Positions 55,160-63,868 of a DNA stretch of 64,000 nt are shown one piece after another. This stretch comes from Flavivirga jejuensis (GTDB lineage Bacteria > Bacteroidota > Bacteroidia > Flavobacteriales > Flavobacteriaceae). The notes beneath the pieces were generated by a model. It saw only the letters and a list, made by a program, of their open reading frames with translations. It was not told the origin of the DNA and made no database searches. Location: NCBI RefSeq assembly GCF_030540765.1, contig NZ_JAUOEL010000006.1, positions 348,548 through 412,547 of the forward strand, given 5' to 3'. The stretch's first letter is position 1; each line of letters starts with the position of its first letter. The position numbers and the translations under genes were made by a program.

Positions 55160-55552
55160 ATGCAAAATTTTAGAAGTAGAAACATAAAGTTAGCACTTAT
55201 ATAATCAATCAACATGATATAAATGAAAAGCAAAATCCCCCCAAAAAGACTTTAAAGTATAGACTACACATGTTAAATATCAAAAAAACAATCCCTATAA
55301 ATATTTTATTAATGAATTTGCTTCAACTTTTAGTTTTAGCGAGAACCTGTGATAAATGAAAATATTAATAAATACTACTTCCATTTTATTCTTAAAATTT
55401 TCATCATAAACAAATGAGCGAATATTATTAATAAAAAAATAAGTTGTAAAATTTTTCTTGTTTATTTAAAAAAATAAAATTAGATTCGTCTCTAAAACCT
55501 CTCATTAAGACAATGTAATTTCTGTCTTTTTCAAAATTATGTATTAATTATT
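55160..55552. other. AT-rich divergent region without genes
   Basis: This separates pyrR from the phospholipase D operon. I see no gene, RNA or repeat in it beyond poly-A/T tracts. The promoter of the phospholipase D operon should be at its right end, but no TANNTTTG match is clear. Confidence 0.5.
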
Positions 55553-55569
55553 TAGCCTTAATAAGGCTA
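55553..55569. promoter_or_regulatory. Perfect palindrome upstream of the phospholipase D operon
   Basis: TAGCCTTA and TAAGGCTA are perfect 8-bp inverted repeats separated by a single A, ending 26 bases before the ATG at 55596. The short spacing suits a dimeric DNA-binding protein better than an RNA hairpin, and the position is that of an operator. Confidence 0.5.
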
Positions 55570-55595
55570 TTAAATATAACCAATAAATTGAAAAT

Positions 55596-57203
55596 ATGAG
55601 ATTAAGAAATCAAGTAAATGGAGTTTCACTACACATTATAGCGGGAACACATGTTGTATTACTTTGTTTGGACGTTAATGAAACTGCAAAAAAAGACTTA
55701 TTAGGCTTTTTACTTAAACGTAAAGAAACTTCGTCTGGTAAAACAACAGCCCTGAAAGGGTTCAAAGAATTTAAAGAAAAAGGTAATAAAAATGATGAAG
55801 CCTTAATTCAAGCTTTTCTTTGGGGGGATTATACTGCAGAACCTAATACTAACTATGAATATTCTGCAACACCTGTTTATGGGACTCCTAAAAACAGAAA
55901 AAACGGCAAGGAAATTAAAATAGAGATCACTACCGAAGATCCAAATTCTGGTACACACGGCGTCTTTTTTAATCGAGGTACTGTAGGACAAGCCTATGCT
56001 AGAAAATTTGACAACAAAAGCCCTGATAAAGTTCCAAACAATGAAGCCTATAAATGGCTTTCCAGAGGTTTAGAAGAAGCTATGCTAGCCTTTATTGCAG
56101 AAGCTAAAGGAAAAGATTACGCATTACGTGTGGCTGCTTACGAATTTGACCATGTACCAGTGATTCAAGCTTTATACGATGCTTCTGAAGGAGGTGCTGA
56201 TGTAAAAATTATATACGACAGGTCAAAAGTTGGACCTTGGGAAAACACAGACAAAGCCATAGCCAAAGTTCCTGGTGTTGAAAAACTAATGATTCCCAGA
56301 ACAGCAAATTCTTCCATAAAACATAATAAATATATTGTACTCCTACATAAAGGAAAACCTATTGAAGTATGGATGGGATCTACCAATTTTACAAGAGGAG
56401 GTATTTTTGGACAATCAAATGTTGGGCATATAGTAAGAGATAAAACTGTTGCTGAGGCCTATTTAGAATATTGGACACGACTGTCCAAAGATCCGCAAAT
56501 GAAAGAAATTCGTCCTTTAAATGAGGATCATACACCAACTCCTAAAAAAGACGTTCAAAAAGGAATTACTCCAATTTTTAGTCCTAGACCAGATTTAAGC
56601 GTTTTAGATTGGTACGGAAAGCAAATTGAAAATGCAAAACAATCTATTGGTTTTACCGCAGCTTTTGGAGTAAATCAAGATTTTGCAGATATCATGAGTA
56701 AAGAAAATGATTCACTTCGATATATTTTATTAGAACACGAAGGAAACACTTTTGATGATTTTAAAGACACACCTAACAATAGAATTGCTTTAGGAGCCAT
56801 ACTTAATGATGAAGAAATAGAAGAAGAAGGTTTAAAAAATTGGGAAGCCGAACATCTTACAGGTTTAAACGACCATGTTAAATATTTACATACAAAATAT
56901 CTTTTTTTAGACCCTCTTACAGACGACCCAACACTTATTACTGGATCTGCTAACTTTTCTAAAGCCTCTACACAGAATAATGATGAGAATATGATTATTA
57001 TTCGTGGAAACACCAATGTAGTAGACATATATCTTACAGAATTTACACGTTTGTTCAATCATTTTGAATTCCGTGATCAAATGGCAAACCATGGATTAGA
57101 CGAAGTTTATTTTAGTGATTATTTGGCTACAGATGATTCCTGGACCAATATTTATTTCAAAAAAGGAACGCAACATTATACAGAGCGTAAACTCTTTAGT
57201 TGA
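55596..57203 (+). CDS. Phospholipase D-like protein with two HKD-type motifs
   Basis: The 535-residue protein contains two PLD repeats: HNKYIVLL...MGSTNFTRGG (His243, Lys245) and HTKYLFLD...TGSANFSKAS (His about 432). The first motif lacks the usual Asp (Leu instead), whereas the second is complete (HxKx4D). An N-terminal 130-residue region with NGVSLHIIAGTHVVLLCLDV is unassigned. There is no signal peptide, so it is probably cytoplasmic. It opens a co-directional set with GMC oxidoreductase and ferritin-like genes. PLD proteins may be phospholipases, nucleases or phosphodiesterases; the substrate is unknown. Confidence 0.88.
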   Translation: MRLRNQVNGVSLHIIAGTHVVLLCLDVNETAKKDLLGFLLKRKETSSGKTTALKGFKEFKEKGNKNDEALIQAFLWGDYTAEPNTNYEYSATPVYGTPKNRKNGKEIKIEITTEDPNSGTHGVFFNRGTVGQAYARKFDNKSPDKVPNNEAYKWLSRGLEEAMLAFIAEAKGKDYALRVAAYEFDHVPVIQALYDASEGGADVKIIYDRSKVGPWENTDKAIAKVPGVEKLMIPRTANSSIKHNKYIVLLHKGKPIEVWMGSTNFTRGGIFGQSNVGHIVRDKTVAEAYLEYWTRLSKDPQMKEIRPLNEDHTPTPKKDVQKGITPIFSPRPDLSVLDWYGKQIENAKQSIGFTAAFGVNQDFADIMSKENDSLRYILLEHEGNTFDDFKDTPNNRIALGAILNDEEIEEEGLKNWEAEHLTGLNDHVKYLHTKYLFLDPLTDDPTLITGSANFSKASTQNNDENMIIIRGNTNVVDIYLTEFTRLFNHFEFRDQMANHGLDEVYFSDYLATDDSWTNIYFKKGTQHYTERKLFS

Positions 57204-57254
57204 TAAAAGCATTCAAAATACACAGATAATTAATCTTTTAAATATACACACTTT

Positions 57255-57806
57255 ATGAATGAAGAAGTTACTTCTATTGGAGGTTCAGTATGTAATGAGA
57301 AACTTTCTGCAGGTTTAATTTTTGCAGAAGGGCAAAATCTTACACATCAAAACAAAGAAGCCTTATGGGAAATATTTGAAGCAATTGGTTTCAGTTGGTC
57401 TAATACCATTTACAATTCTAATAACCAGAGAAGCTCATGGTATGAAATGTTAAAAGCTAAAACCGAAAATGCGCCTAATTATACAGGAGAATATGTAAAT
57501 GCTATCTATGTGATTGATGAACTAAAAGCCATGTATGGAAAAGAAGACGCTTATAAAAAATTATTTTTTGAAAGTAATATAGATAATAGTGCGCCCCCTA
57601 CTACCCGATTAGCACATTGTAAAGTATATGTAGTTAATGAATTTATCCGAATGCAAATTACCGCAGGAGGATTTAAGAGTTGGGGAACCAAATATGGTGG
57701 AGAACAAGCAAAAAACTATCATGGATTCTTAGGAGGCACACGATACAACCGTATTTCTAAAGTGCGTGCTTACAACCCAGATTCCAATAATTTAAAAAAT
57801 GAATAG
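57255..57806 (+). CDS. Hypothetical protein between the PLD and GMC genes
   Basis: The 183-residue protein has no domain I know. It contains a helical block (HQNKEALWEIFEAIGFSW, then SSWYEMLKAKTENAP) and a strand-like segment (HCKVYVVNEFIRMQITAGGF), ending GFLGGTRYNRISKVRAY. There is no signal peptide or membrane segment. Its stop is two bases from the GMC start, so it is translationally coupled to the oxidoreductase and may be its accessory subunit. Confidence 0.75.
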   Translation: MNEEVTSIGGSVCNEKLSAGLIFAEGQNLTHQNKEALWEIFEAIGFSWSNTIYNSNNQRSSWYEMLKAKTENAPNYTGEYVNAIYVIDELKAMYGKEDAYKKLFFESNIDNSAPPTTRLAHCKVYVVNEFIRMQITAGGFKSWGTKYGGEQAKNYHGFLGGTRYNRISKVRAYNPDSNNLKNE

Positions 57807-57808
57807 GA

Positions 57809-59410
57809 ATGAAAAACCAGTTTGATTATATAATTGTTGGTGGTGGAGTCGCTGCTGCAACCATTGCTAAAGGTTTATTAGAACACAAACATGATACTTC
57901 AATACTAATTTTGGAAGCAGGTCCCGAAATTATAGCCAAAGACAGGCGCTTTTGGTGGGATTATATCACTCGGGGAGAAAGACCATATACATTTACTTAC
58001 GATCAAAAATTTGAAGCAAATTCTACAGGAAACATAGACTATCAAACCGATGGTGTTCGTGTAAAAGCCTATGGTGGCTCAACCATGCATTGGGGTGCTT
58101 GGTCTTTACGCTTTAGACCCGAAGATTTTAACCTTTTCACCAACACAGGAGAAGGTGCCGATTGGCCTATTAATTACGAAGACTTAGAAACATATTATAA
58201 CGATGCTGAAGCCTATTTATCTGTTTGTGGAGATGACAGTGCTAACTGGGTTCCCAGATCTAAACCTTACCCTGTGCCTCCTTTCGAGTGGACTGCTGCC
58301 GATGGAGAAATGATTAAAGCTTGGGAACAATTAGATGTTGTATATCAAGATGGTGATATAAATCCTGGCAAAAAAAGCAAAATAAAATCTGGTAAGATGC
58401 CAGTTGCTCGTTACAGAAAATGTATGACAACGGGTACTTGCAAATACTGTCCTATTGGAGGTCGGTTTAATGCACAATATGTATTAGATGATTTAAAAGA
58501 AGATTCTCGATTTATCAATTTTGAAGTTCGGGTAAACTCACCAGTACATAAAGTAAATACTTCCAGTAAATCTAAAATAGAATCTGTAACATATACAGAT
58601 AATATAAATGGAAAAGAGCATACAATTACAGGCGATACAATAATCTTAGCTTCTGGGGCTTATAATGTCCCTAAATTATTAAGAGCTTCAAAAAATGAAT
58701 TCTGGGAAAACGGTATTGGCAATGATTATGATTTAGTAGGCCGTTTTGTTGTATCACATTCTATGTTAAATGTAGTTGGTAAAGCGCAATCAAACCCTAA
58801 TGGATGGTTTCAAGAATATGATTTTCCAACTTTAATGTCACATAGTTACAATACTAAAGAACATCAAAAGAAAGGAAAGATTTTTATGTTTAAAAATCGT
58901 ACCACTCCAAATGTTGATATTGCTCAATTAATGATTGATGGGAAAACTAGAGAAGAAATTGATGAAATCGTTTATGGCGAAATGACTGTTAATATTCAAG
59001 CCTTTTTAGAAGAAAAAGGAAAACACAGTAATAGATTAGAAGCCAAACCAGGAAAAGATCGTTTTGGTTTACCACAAACAACAGTACATTTTAGCAGAAC
59101 AGAAGAAGAAATGAAAAATGCTAATGATCGTTTGAAATTACTAGAACAGATCATTGAAAAAATGGGATTAGAAATAATCTCTTCTCGTGTGGACAAACCA
59201 GGCGGGCACCATACTACAGGAACCGCACGTATGGGAACAAGTCCAGAAAATAGCGTAGCCGATAAATTCATGAAAGTACATGATACCGATAATCTATACA
59301 TATGCTCTAATGCTGCTTTCCCAACAGGAAGTGCAGTAAATCCAACACTTACACTTACTGCAATGGCCTTTAGATTAGTAGATCATTTTATTAAAAAAAA
59401 GCAAAACTAA
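57809..59410 (+). CDS. GMC family FAD-dependent oxidoreductase
   Basis: The FAD-binding start is FDYIIVGGGVAAATIAKGLLE and YGGSTMHWGAWSLRF is the second FAD contact. A CMTTGTCKYCPIGGRF segment has four cysteines, which could bind metal or form disulfides. The C-terminal active-site region reads HHTTGTARMGTS and NAAFPTGSAVNPTLTLTA. At 533 residues it is a normal GMC enzyme oxidising alcohols or sugars. It is packed between an unknown gene (2 bases) and a ferritin-like gene (14 bases), suggesting joint action. Confidence 0.93.
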   Translation: MKNQFDYIIVGGGVAAATIAKGLLEHKHDTSILILEAGPEIIAKDRRFWWDYITRGERPYTFTYDQKFEANSTGNIDYQTDGVRVKAYGGSTMHWGAWSLRFRPEDFNLFTNTGEGADWPINYEDLETYYNDAEAYLSVCGDDSANWVPRSKPYPVPPFEWTAADGEMIKAWEQLDVVYQDGDINPGKKSKIKSGKMPVARYRKCMTTGTCKYCPIGGRFNAQYVLDDLKEDSRFINFEVRVNSPVHKVNTSSKSKIESVTYTDNINGKEHTITGDTIILASGAYNVPKLLRASKNEFWENGIGNDYDLVGRFVVSHSMLNVVGKAQSNPNGWFQEYDFPTLMSHSYNTKEHQKKGKIFMFKNRTTPNVDIAQLMIDGKTREEIDEIVYGEMTVNIQAFLEEKGKHSNRLEAKPGKDRFGLPQTTVHFSRTEEEMKNANDRLKLLEQIIEKMGLEIISSRVDKPGGHHTTGTARMGTSPENSVADKFMKVHDTDNLYICSNAAFPTGSAVNPTLTLTAMAFRLVDHFIKKKQN

Positions 59411-59424
59411 TTCCAAAACAAACA

Positions 59425-60564
59425 ATGTCAACAAAAGAAATACAATTCAAAAATGCTTTTCAAGAGAAAGCAACAACTTTAAATAACGTAAAAGAATTAA
59501 TTCTACATTCAAAATCTGTAGGAGATATTAATGAAGACAAATTACACGTATTAAAAGAACTATTAAATAGTGCTGTAGTACTAGAATTTGCAACCATTCC
59601 TATTTATCTACAAGCTATGTGGACTATTAAAGACAACAAATGTGAGGTAGCAAAATCCATTCGTAATATTTTTCAAGAAGAAATGTTACATATGGCCATG
59701 GTATGTAATATGATTGTTGGAATTGGTGGTGCACCTAAAATATATGATCCTGAAAATGGATTAAAATTCCCCTCTGGCTTACCAGGAGGTGTACACCCAG
59801 AACTTTTTCTGTATTTAGAAGGCTTGAATGATTGTTCACTTCGGAATTTCATGGAAATAGAATTACCAGAAGAAATTGCAGATATCTATGATTATGAAAC
59901 CAAAGAATTGGTAACCCTTGGAGGTCTATGTCTTGAAGATGGTAGTGTGAGTGATAAAATTCACCATCAAAGTCATGAGCATAATTCGACTATTGGCGAA
60001 TTGTACGATAGAATTAATGAATTATTTCAAGAATTACAGCCAAAAATGGATGTAGAACGTCAATTAGCAGGCCCTTTATCATGGTGGGTTATGGCAGATG
60101 CCGAAAGTGTTTCTAAAGCCATATATATGATTAAAGAACAAGGCGAAGGCTCAGAAAACGTAACTCCGGCAAGTACAGGCATGGACAATCTGGCACATTT
60201 TTATCGCTTTTGGGAAGTTTATTATGAAAAGAAAATTGTACAAGAAGGAGACAAATATTATTTCAAAGACCCTAATCCACGTCCTGAGACCTATAAAATT
60301 GCAAGAGTTCCAAAAGGAGGCTATTTAAAAGAAGACGTATCACCAGAAGTTTGGCATTTAGTTAATGAATTTGATAAAGTATATACCGATTTAGTAAAGT
60401 TTTTAGAAGATGCCTGGGCTATAAATGGCAGAGGGCAAGCCGCTTTAGTAAATGCTATAGAAGTCATGTTTAAATTAGAGCATTTTGCTTTACCTCTTAT
60501 CCAGATACCTATTCCTGATAACAAGGAAGGACTTAATTATGGTCCTTGTTTTAGGCTTCTTTAA
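59425..60564 (+). CDS. Ferritin-like protein related to iminophenyl-pyruvate dimer synthase (RebD/VioB type)
   Basis: The N-terminal 200 residues have the ferritin-like helical bundle with likely metal ligands in ALVLEFATIPIY-type sequence (here VVLEFATIPIYLQAMW) and EEMLHMAMVCNMI (ExxH), as in the N-terminal domain of VioB and RebD, which make indolocarbazole precursors. The remaining 180 residues include WWVMADAESVSKAIYMIKEQ, another helical segment. No tryptophan-oxidase or haem-type gene is nearby, so a bisindole product is not implied. It is 14 bases after the GMC gene. Confidence 0.85.
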   Translation: MSTKEIQFKNAFQEKATTLNNVKELILHSKSVGDINEDKLHVLKELLNSAVVLEFATIPIYLQAMWTIKDNKCEVAKSIRNIFQEEMLHMAMVCNMIVGIGGAPKIYDPENGLKFPSGLPGGVHPELFLYLEGLNDCSLRNFMEIELPEEIADIYDYETKELVTLGGLCLEDGSVSDKIHHQSHEHNSTIGELYDRINELFQELQPKMDVERQLAGPLSWWVMADAESVSKAIYMIKEQGEGSENVTPASTGMDNLAHFYRFWEVYYEKKIVQEGDKYYFKDPNPRPETYKIARVPKGGYLKEDVSPEVWHLVNEFDKVYTDLVKFLEDAWAINGRGQAALVNAIEVMFKLEHFALPLIQIPIPDNKEGLNYGPCFRLL

Positions 60565-60597
60565 ATTTAAATAATCACAATTATTAAAAATAATATC

Positions 60598-61161
60598 ATG
60601 AAACAAAAACAAACTATTTTATTCGCTTTTTTACTTTTAGCAACTATCAATACTTTTTCACAGGGAAAGAAAACACCATATAGTATTGGTCAAAATGTCC
60701 CAGAATTAGGAGGCATTATATTTTATTTAGACGCAACTGGACAACACGGGTTAGTATGTGCTCCTCAAGATCAGAGTACAGGAAGTCAATGGCACTATGG
60801 AGCTTTCACTAATACCAAATCTTTTGATAGCATTGTTGGTTCTGGGAAAGCTAACACGTCAAAAATTATCGTAAGTCAAGGCGTTAAACCATATGCAGCT
60901 CAACTTTGTTATGATCTAAGTCTAAATGGTTTTACAGATTGGTATTTGCCATCAAAAGAAGAATTGAGCTTAATGTTTACAAATATTGGGCGTGGTGCTA
61001 AATCTCCAAATAAAGAAGTTGGTAATTTTGCCAGCGATTTCTATTGGAGCTCTACAGAACTGGATCTTAACTTCGCTTGGGCTCAATACTTTTTAGAAGG
61101 TAATATATTCACCGATCTCAAAAATCACGAATGTCGTGTTAGAGCTGTTCGTTCTTTTTAA
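60598..61161 (+). CDS. Exported DUF1566 (Lcl-like C-terminal) protein
   Basis: A signal peptide (1-22, ending TFSQ) precedes GGIIFYLDATGQHGLVCAPQ, LNGFTDWYLPSKEEL and FYWSSTELDLNFAWAQYF...CRVRAVRSF, the DUF1566 pattern, related in fold to C-type-lectin/formylglycine proteins. It is probably secreted or periplasmic. It follows the ferritin-like gene by 33 bases and is separated from the next gene by a dispersed repeat. Confidence 0.85.
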   Translation: MKQKQTILFAFLLLATINTFSQGKKTPYSIGQNVPELGGIIFYLDATGQHGLVCAPQDQSTGSQWHYGAFTNTKSFDSIVGSGKANTSKIIVSQGVKPYAAQLCYDLSLNGFTDWYLPSKEELSLMFTNIGRGAKSPNKEVGNFASDFYWSSTELDLNFAWAQYFLEGNIFTDLKNHECRVRAVRSF

Positions 61162-61224
61162 TCAGCTAAGGTATTTAGAGAAACGAGGTTTTGTCGAAAT
61201 TAAAGCTTCAACTAAACCACTCCT

Positions 61225-61364
61225 CCTATGGACTTCCAGTCCATAGGTTCGTTTTGGCAGACTGAAAGTCTGCTTCGTGAAATATGGTAAAACTGAATTC
61301 GTGTGAATTCGTGAAATTCGTGTCAAAAGTTTTTAGAAGCTGAAAGCGACATGCACTAAAGTAC
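61225..61364. repeat. Dispersed intergenic repeat, full-length copy 4
   Basis: CCTATGGAC (61225-61233) and GTCCATAGG (61239-61247) make a perfect 9-bp hairpin, and GCAGACT (61257-61263) with AGTCTGC (61267-61273) a second. They are followed by ATTCGTG repeats and a TCAAAAGTTTTTAGAAGCTG tail. It matches the element after thrC (5244-5365) and partially the ones at 9374-9480 and 28633-28712. Confidence 0.85.
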
Positions 61365-61406
61365 ATAGTTTTAACTCCATTTAAGACCAATAAAAGAAAA
61401 GTAAAC

Positions 61407-61859
61407 ATGAGTACAAAAGAATATAAAAATTGGCGAGTAGTTGTAGTCTGTCAACTAAATGCTTCGGCCTCCAAAGTATGGCATCTGGTTGGAGGATTTT
61501 ATAATATCAATCAATGGCATCCAGATATTCCAATTTGTGATGTTATTGAAAAACAAGGAGAAGAAAGAGACATTCGTAGAAAATTAACTTTTCCCAATCA
61601 ATCTCCAACCTGGGAGGAATTAGTTTTTATGGATAATGAAAATATGCGTTATAAATATAAATGGCATAAAGGAGAGTGGGGAGAAACAACACAAAAATAC
61701 CATGCCCAAATTCAAGTAATAGAAACCGAATTGGATAAACGTTGCTTAGTCCAATGGTCTTCTAAATTTTATTCTTCTGAAGATGGGTTAACGCAATTTT
61801 ATAAGGATGGGTTTGAAAATTTGATAAACATGTTTGGAGGAAAATTAATCATTAACTAA
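61407..61859 (+). CDS. SRPBCC (START-like) family protein
   Basis: The helix-grip fold pattern is visible: VVVVCQLNASASKVWHLVGGFYNINQWHPDI at the start, then RKLTFP and MRYKYKWHKGEWGETTQKYHAQIQV, and a C-terminal helix (FYKDGFENLINMFGGKLI). SRPBCC proteins bind or cyclise hydrophobic ligands. At 150 residues it fits cyclase-type members. Coupled to the next gene by 13 bases, it may handle the product of the neighbouring redox enzymes. Confidence 0.85.
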   Translation: MSTKEYKNWRVVVVCQLNASASKVWHLVGGFYNINQWHPDIPICDVIEKQGEERDIRRKLTFPNQSPTWEELVFMDNENMRYKYKWHKGEWGETTQKYHAQIQVIETELDKRCLVQWSSKFYSSEDGLTQFYKDGFENLINMFGGKLIIN

Positions 61860-61872
61860 AAAAATAAAAAAA

Positions 61873-62274
61873 ATGGGAAGTTTCGTAGAAATTAATGACA
61901 CATTACAATTAACAGAAGAACAAGGGTTTCCTGTTCATATTTTTGATCTGGAAAAGCATCAAAAGACCCCAATTACATTAAAAGATGTAGAAGGTATGGT
62001 GTTTGAATTTAAAGATAAGCCCAGTGCGCGTATTTTTCAAATAGACCCAGTAAGGGTTTATTTTGTTCATAATGTAGATGGCAAATGGCTGTTTTGGGGA
62101 CGTGTTTTAATTCAATCACAAAAAATAGAAAAACAATTTAATGATGATGGTACTTGGGACGAAGGTTCATGGAAAACATCAGGAACTTACACCATTTTGA
62201 GTGTATATGATCCAGAATACCAGCATGTATTTACTTTAAATGAAGCACCAGACGATAGAAATTATTATAAATAA
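61873..62274 (+). CDS. Hypothetical protein following the SRPBCC gene
   Basis: The 133-residue protein has no recognised domain. It is strand-rich in the second half (RIFQIDPVRVYFVHNVDGKW, WKTSGTYTILSVYDPEYQHVF). It has no signal or membrane segment. It lies 13 bases after SRPBCC and 6 before a 25-codon relic, so it is part of the same transcript. Confidence 0.7.
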   Translation: MGSFVEINDTLQLTEEQGFPVHIFDLEKHQKTPITLKDVEGMVFEFKDKPSARIFQIDPVRVYFVHNVDGKWLFWGRVLIQSQKIEKQFNDDGTWDEGSWKTSGTYTILSVYDPEYQHVFTLNEAPDDRNYYK

Positions 62275-62280
62275 AGAGAC

Positions 62281-62358
62281 ATGACGCCTAGAAGATTAGA
62301 AGCTTTTGGTAATGGGCTCACTAAATATATGGTACGATTAGTTGGAAGCAAAAAATAA
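62281..62358 (+). pseudogene. Relic resembling the N-terminus of TMEM175 (25 codons)
   Basis: The frame reads MTPRRLEAFGNGLTKYM and ends at TAA 62356-62358. Its start resembles the intact TMEM175 gene at 63088 (MTSGRLEAFSDGV), and the DNA matches closely over AGAAGATTAGAAGCTTTT. The channel motif FSDG is FGNG here, and the rest of the channel is absent. It may be a truncated duplicate or a short translated peptide in the transcript; it lies 6 bases after one gene and 5 before the next. Confidence 0.5.
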
Positions 62359-62363
62359 AAATT

Positions 62364-62879
62364 ATGAAAAAAATAGTTATTTTATTTATCGGGGTTTTAG
62401 TTAGTATCTCTTGTAATCAAGAAAAAAAAGAAAAACTAAAAACAACTGAGGATACCACTAAATTAAATGAAGTAGTCAATAATTTTGATTGGTTATTAGG
62501 TAAATGGAAAAGGAGTAATGAGGAAATTGGTAAAGAAACATTTGAAAATTGGAATAAAAAAAGCAAGACTGAATATGTCGGATTTAGTTATACAACCCAA
62601 AATGGAGATACTATATACCAAGAAAAATTTAAGCTTGTAAAATCGAATACTGATTGGAGTTTTAAAATTGAACTAAAAGGAGAAACAGAACCATCTTCAT
62701 TTAAAATGACAAGTTCTAACACCAAAGCATTTGTTTGTGAAAACAATGAGCAAGATTTTCCTAATAAAGAGTCCGATTCTCCTAATAAAATAAAATATTG
62801 GAAAAACAAAGACAAGCTATATGCTACAATTTCAGGAAAAGAAATAGAAATACAGTTTGAATATGTAAAACTTAAATAA
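62364..62879 (+). CDS. Lipoprotein with DUF6265-like domain
   Basis: A lipoprotein signal ends SISC (Cys about 17) and the mature domain starts NNFDWLLGKWKRSNEE, followed by EYVGFSYTTQNGDTIYQEKF. The LLG.W..... motif is typical of lipocalin-like bacterial domains such as DUF6265. The 171-residue length fits. It is the last gene of the tightly packed stretch. Confidence 0.72.
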   Translation: MKKIVILFIGVLVSISCNQEKKEKLKTTEDTTKLNEVVNNFDWLLGKWKRSNEEIGKETFENWNKKSKTEYVGFSYTTQNGDTIYQEKFKLVKSNTDWSFKIELKGETEPSSFKMTSSNTKAFVCENNEQDFPNKESDSPNKIKYWKNKDKLYATISGKEIEIQFEYVKLK

Positions 62880-63087
62880 TTATAAAACTATTTGTCTAAA
62901 GGTAGATATTGAAGTGATTTAAACTCTTTTCAATTCACTACAAAAGACCTTTTTTACTCAATTTTTGCCTTTTTATTGTTCCATAGAACTACTATGAATC
63001 ACAAAAAACGCTTCAATTGACCATAAAATAGGTGTTTCTCATTTCAATCAAAAAAATTTAGACTACTCTATAAATAAATTTACAAAA

Positions 63088-63672
63088 ATGACATCAGGAA
63101 GATTAGAAGCTTTTAGTGATGGTGTAATTGCTATCATTATTACCATTATGGTTTTAGAATTGGAGGCTCCAAAGGAATATACCTTAGAGGCTTTTTTTGA
63201 AATCGTACCAACATTTATTAGCTATTTCGTGAGCTTTTTATACGTTAGTATCTATTGGGTTGCTCATCATCAAATATTTAAAATAGCAGAAAAAATAAAT
63301 GGGGAAATTTTATGGACAAATTTACATTTATTGTTTTGGTTATCTGTAATCCCGTTTACAACAAATTGGATTGGAGACGGTAACCATCATACAGACGTTA
63401 CTCCTGTTGTTTTATATGGCTTTGTACTTCTTATGAGTCAATTATCATTCATGCTTTTAAGAAATTCTATTGCAAGATTTCATGGAAAAACATCTAAAGT
63501 AGCGATGTGTTTAGATAAAAAGGCTTTAGATTTTATGTGTGTGCTTATATATGTTATAGGTTTATCCTTAGCAACTTTAAATACATTTGTAGCTATGGCC
63601 TTATTTTTATTAGTAGGTATACTTAAAGTTTTTGAATTAAATTCTATTTCAAAAGAAGTCCCCCCTTCATGA
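63088..63672 (+). CDS. TMEM175 family potassium channel
   Basis: TMEM175-type channels (DUF1211) open with RLEAFSDGVIAIIITIMVLEL, the conserved RxxxFSD motif followed by the first membrane helix. Further hydrophobic segments follow (LHLLFWLSVIPFTTNWI, VVLYGFVLLMSQLSFMLL, DFMCVLIYVIGLSLATLN), giving the six-helix layout, for a 194-residue subunit. A 208-base AT-rich gap separates it from the lipoprotein. A shorter relic of its start lies at 62281. Confidence 0.88.
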   Translation: MTSGRLEAFSDGVIAIIITIMVLELEAPKEYTLEAFFEIVPTFISYFVSFLYVSIYWVAHHQIFKIAEKINGEILWTNLHLLFWLSVIPFTTNWIGDGNHHTDVTPVVLYGFVLLMSQLSFMLLRNSIARFHGKTSKVAMCLDKKALDFMCVLIYVIGLSLATLNTFVAMALFLLVGILKVFELNSISKEVPPS

Positions 63673-63868
63673 TGTTCTCATCTTTTCCGTTAAGTAAAAT
63701 TTTAGAAGAAGTAAACAACTAATAATCAAATTCTAAAAGTTGTATTCATACAACCTTAACAAATAATTAAACTTCTAGTTTTAAATAAACTAATATAACC
63801 GGATAAATTGCGTCATTATCTAATACCATTTCCTTTGTTAATTTACTCAATTATTTGTATATTCCCCT

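Noticed and set aside
61226..61408. Minus-strand frame before the SRPBCC gene
   Set aside because: This is the repeat element read antisense; see the repeat family finding.
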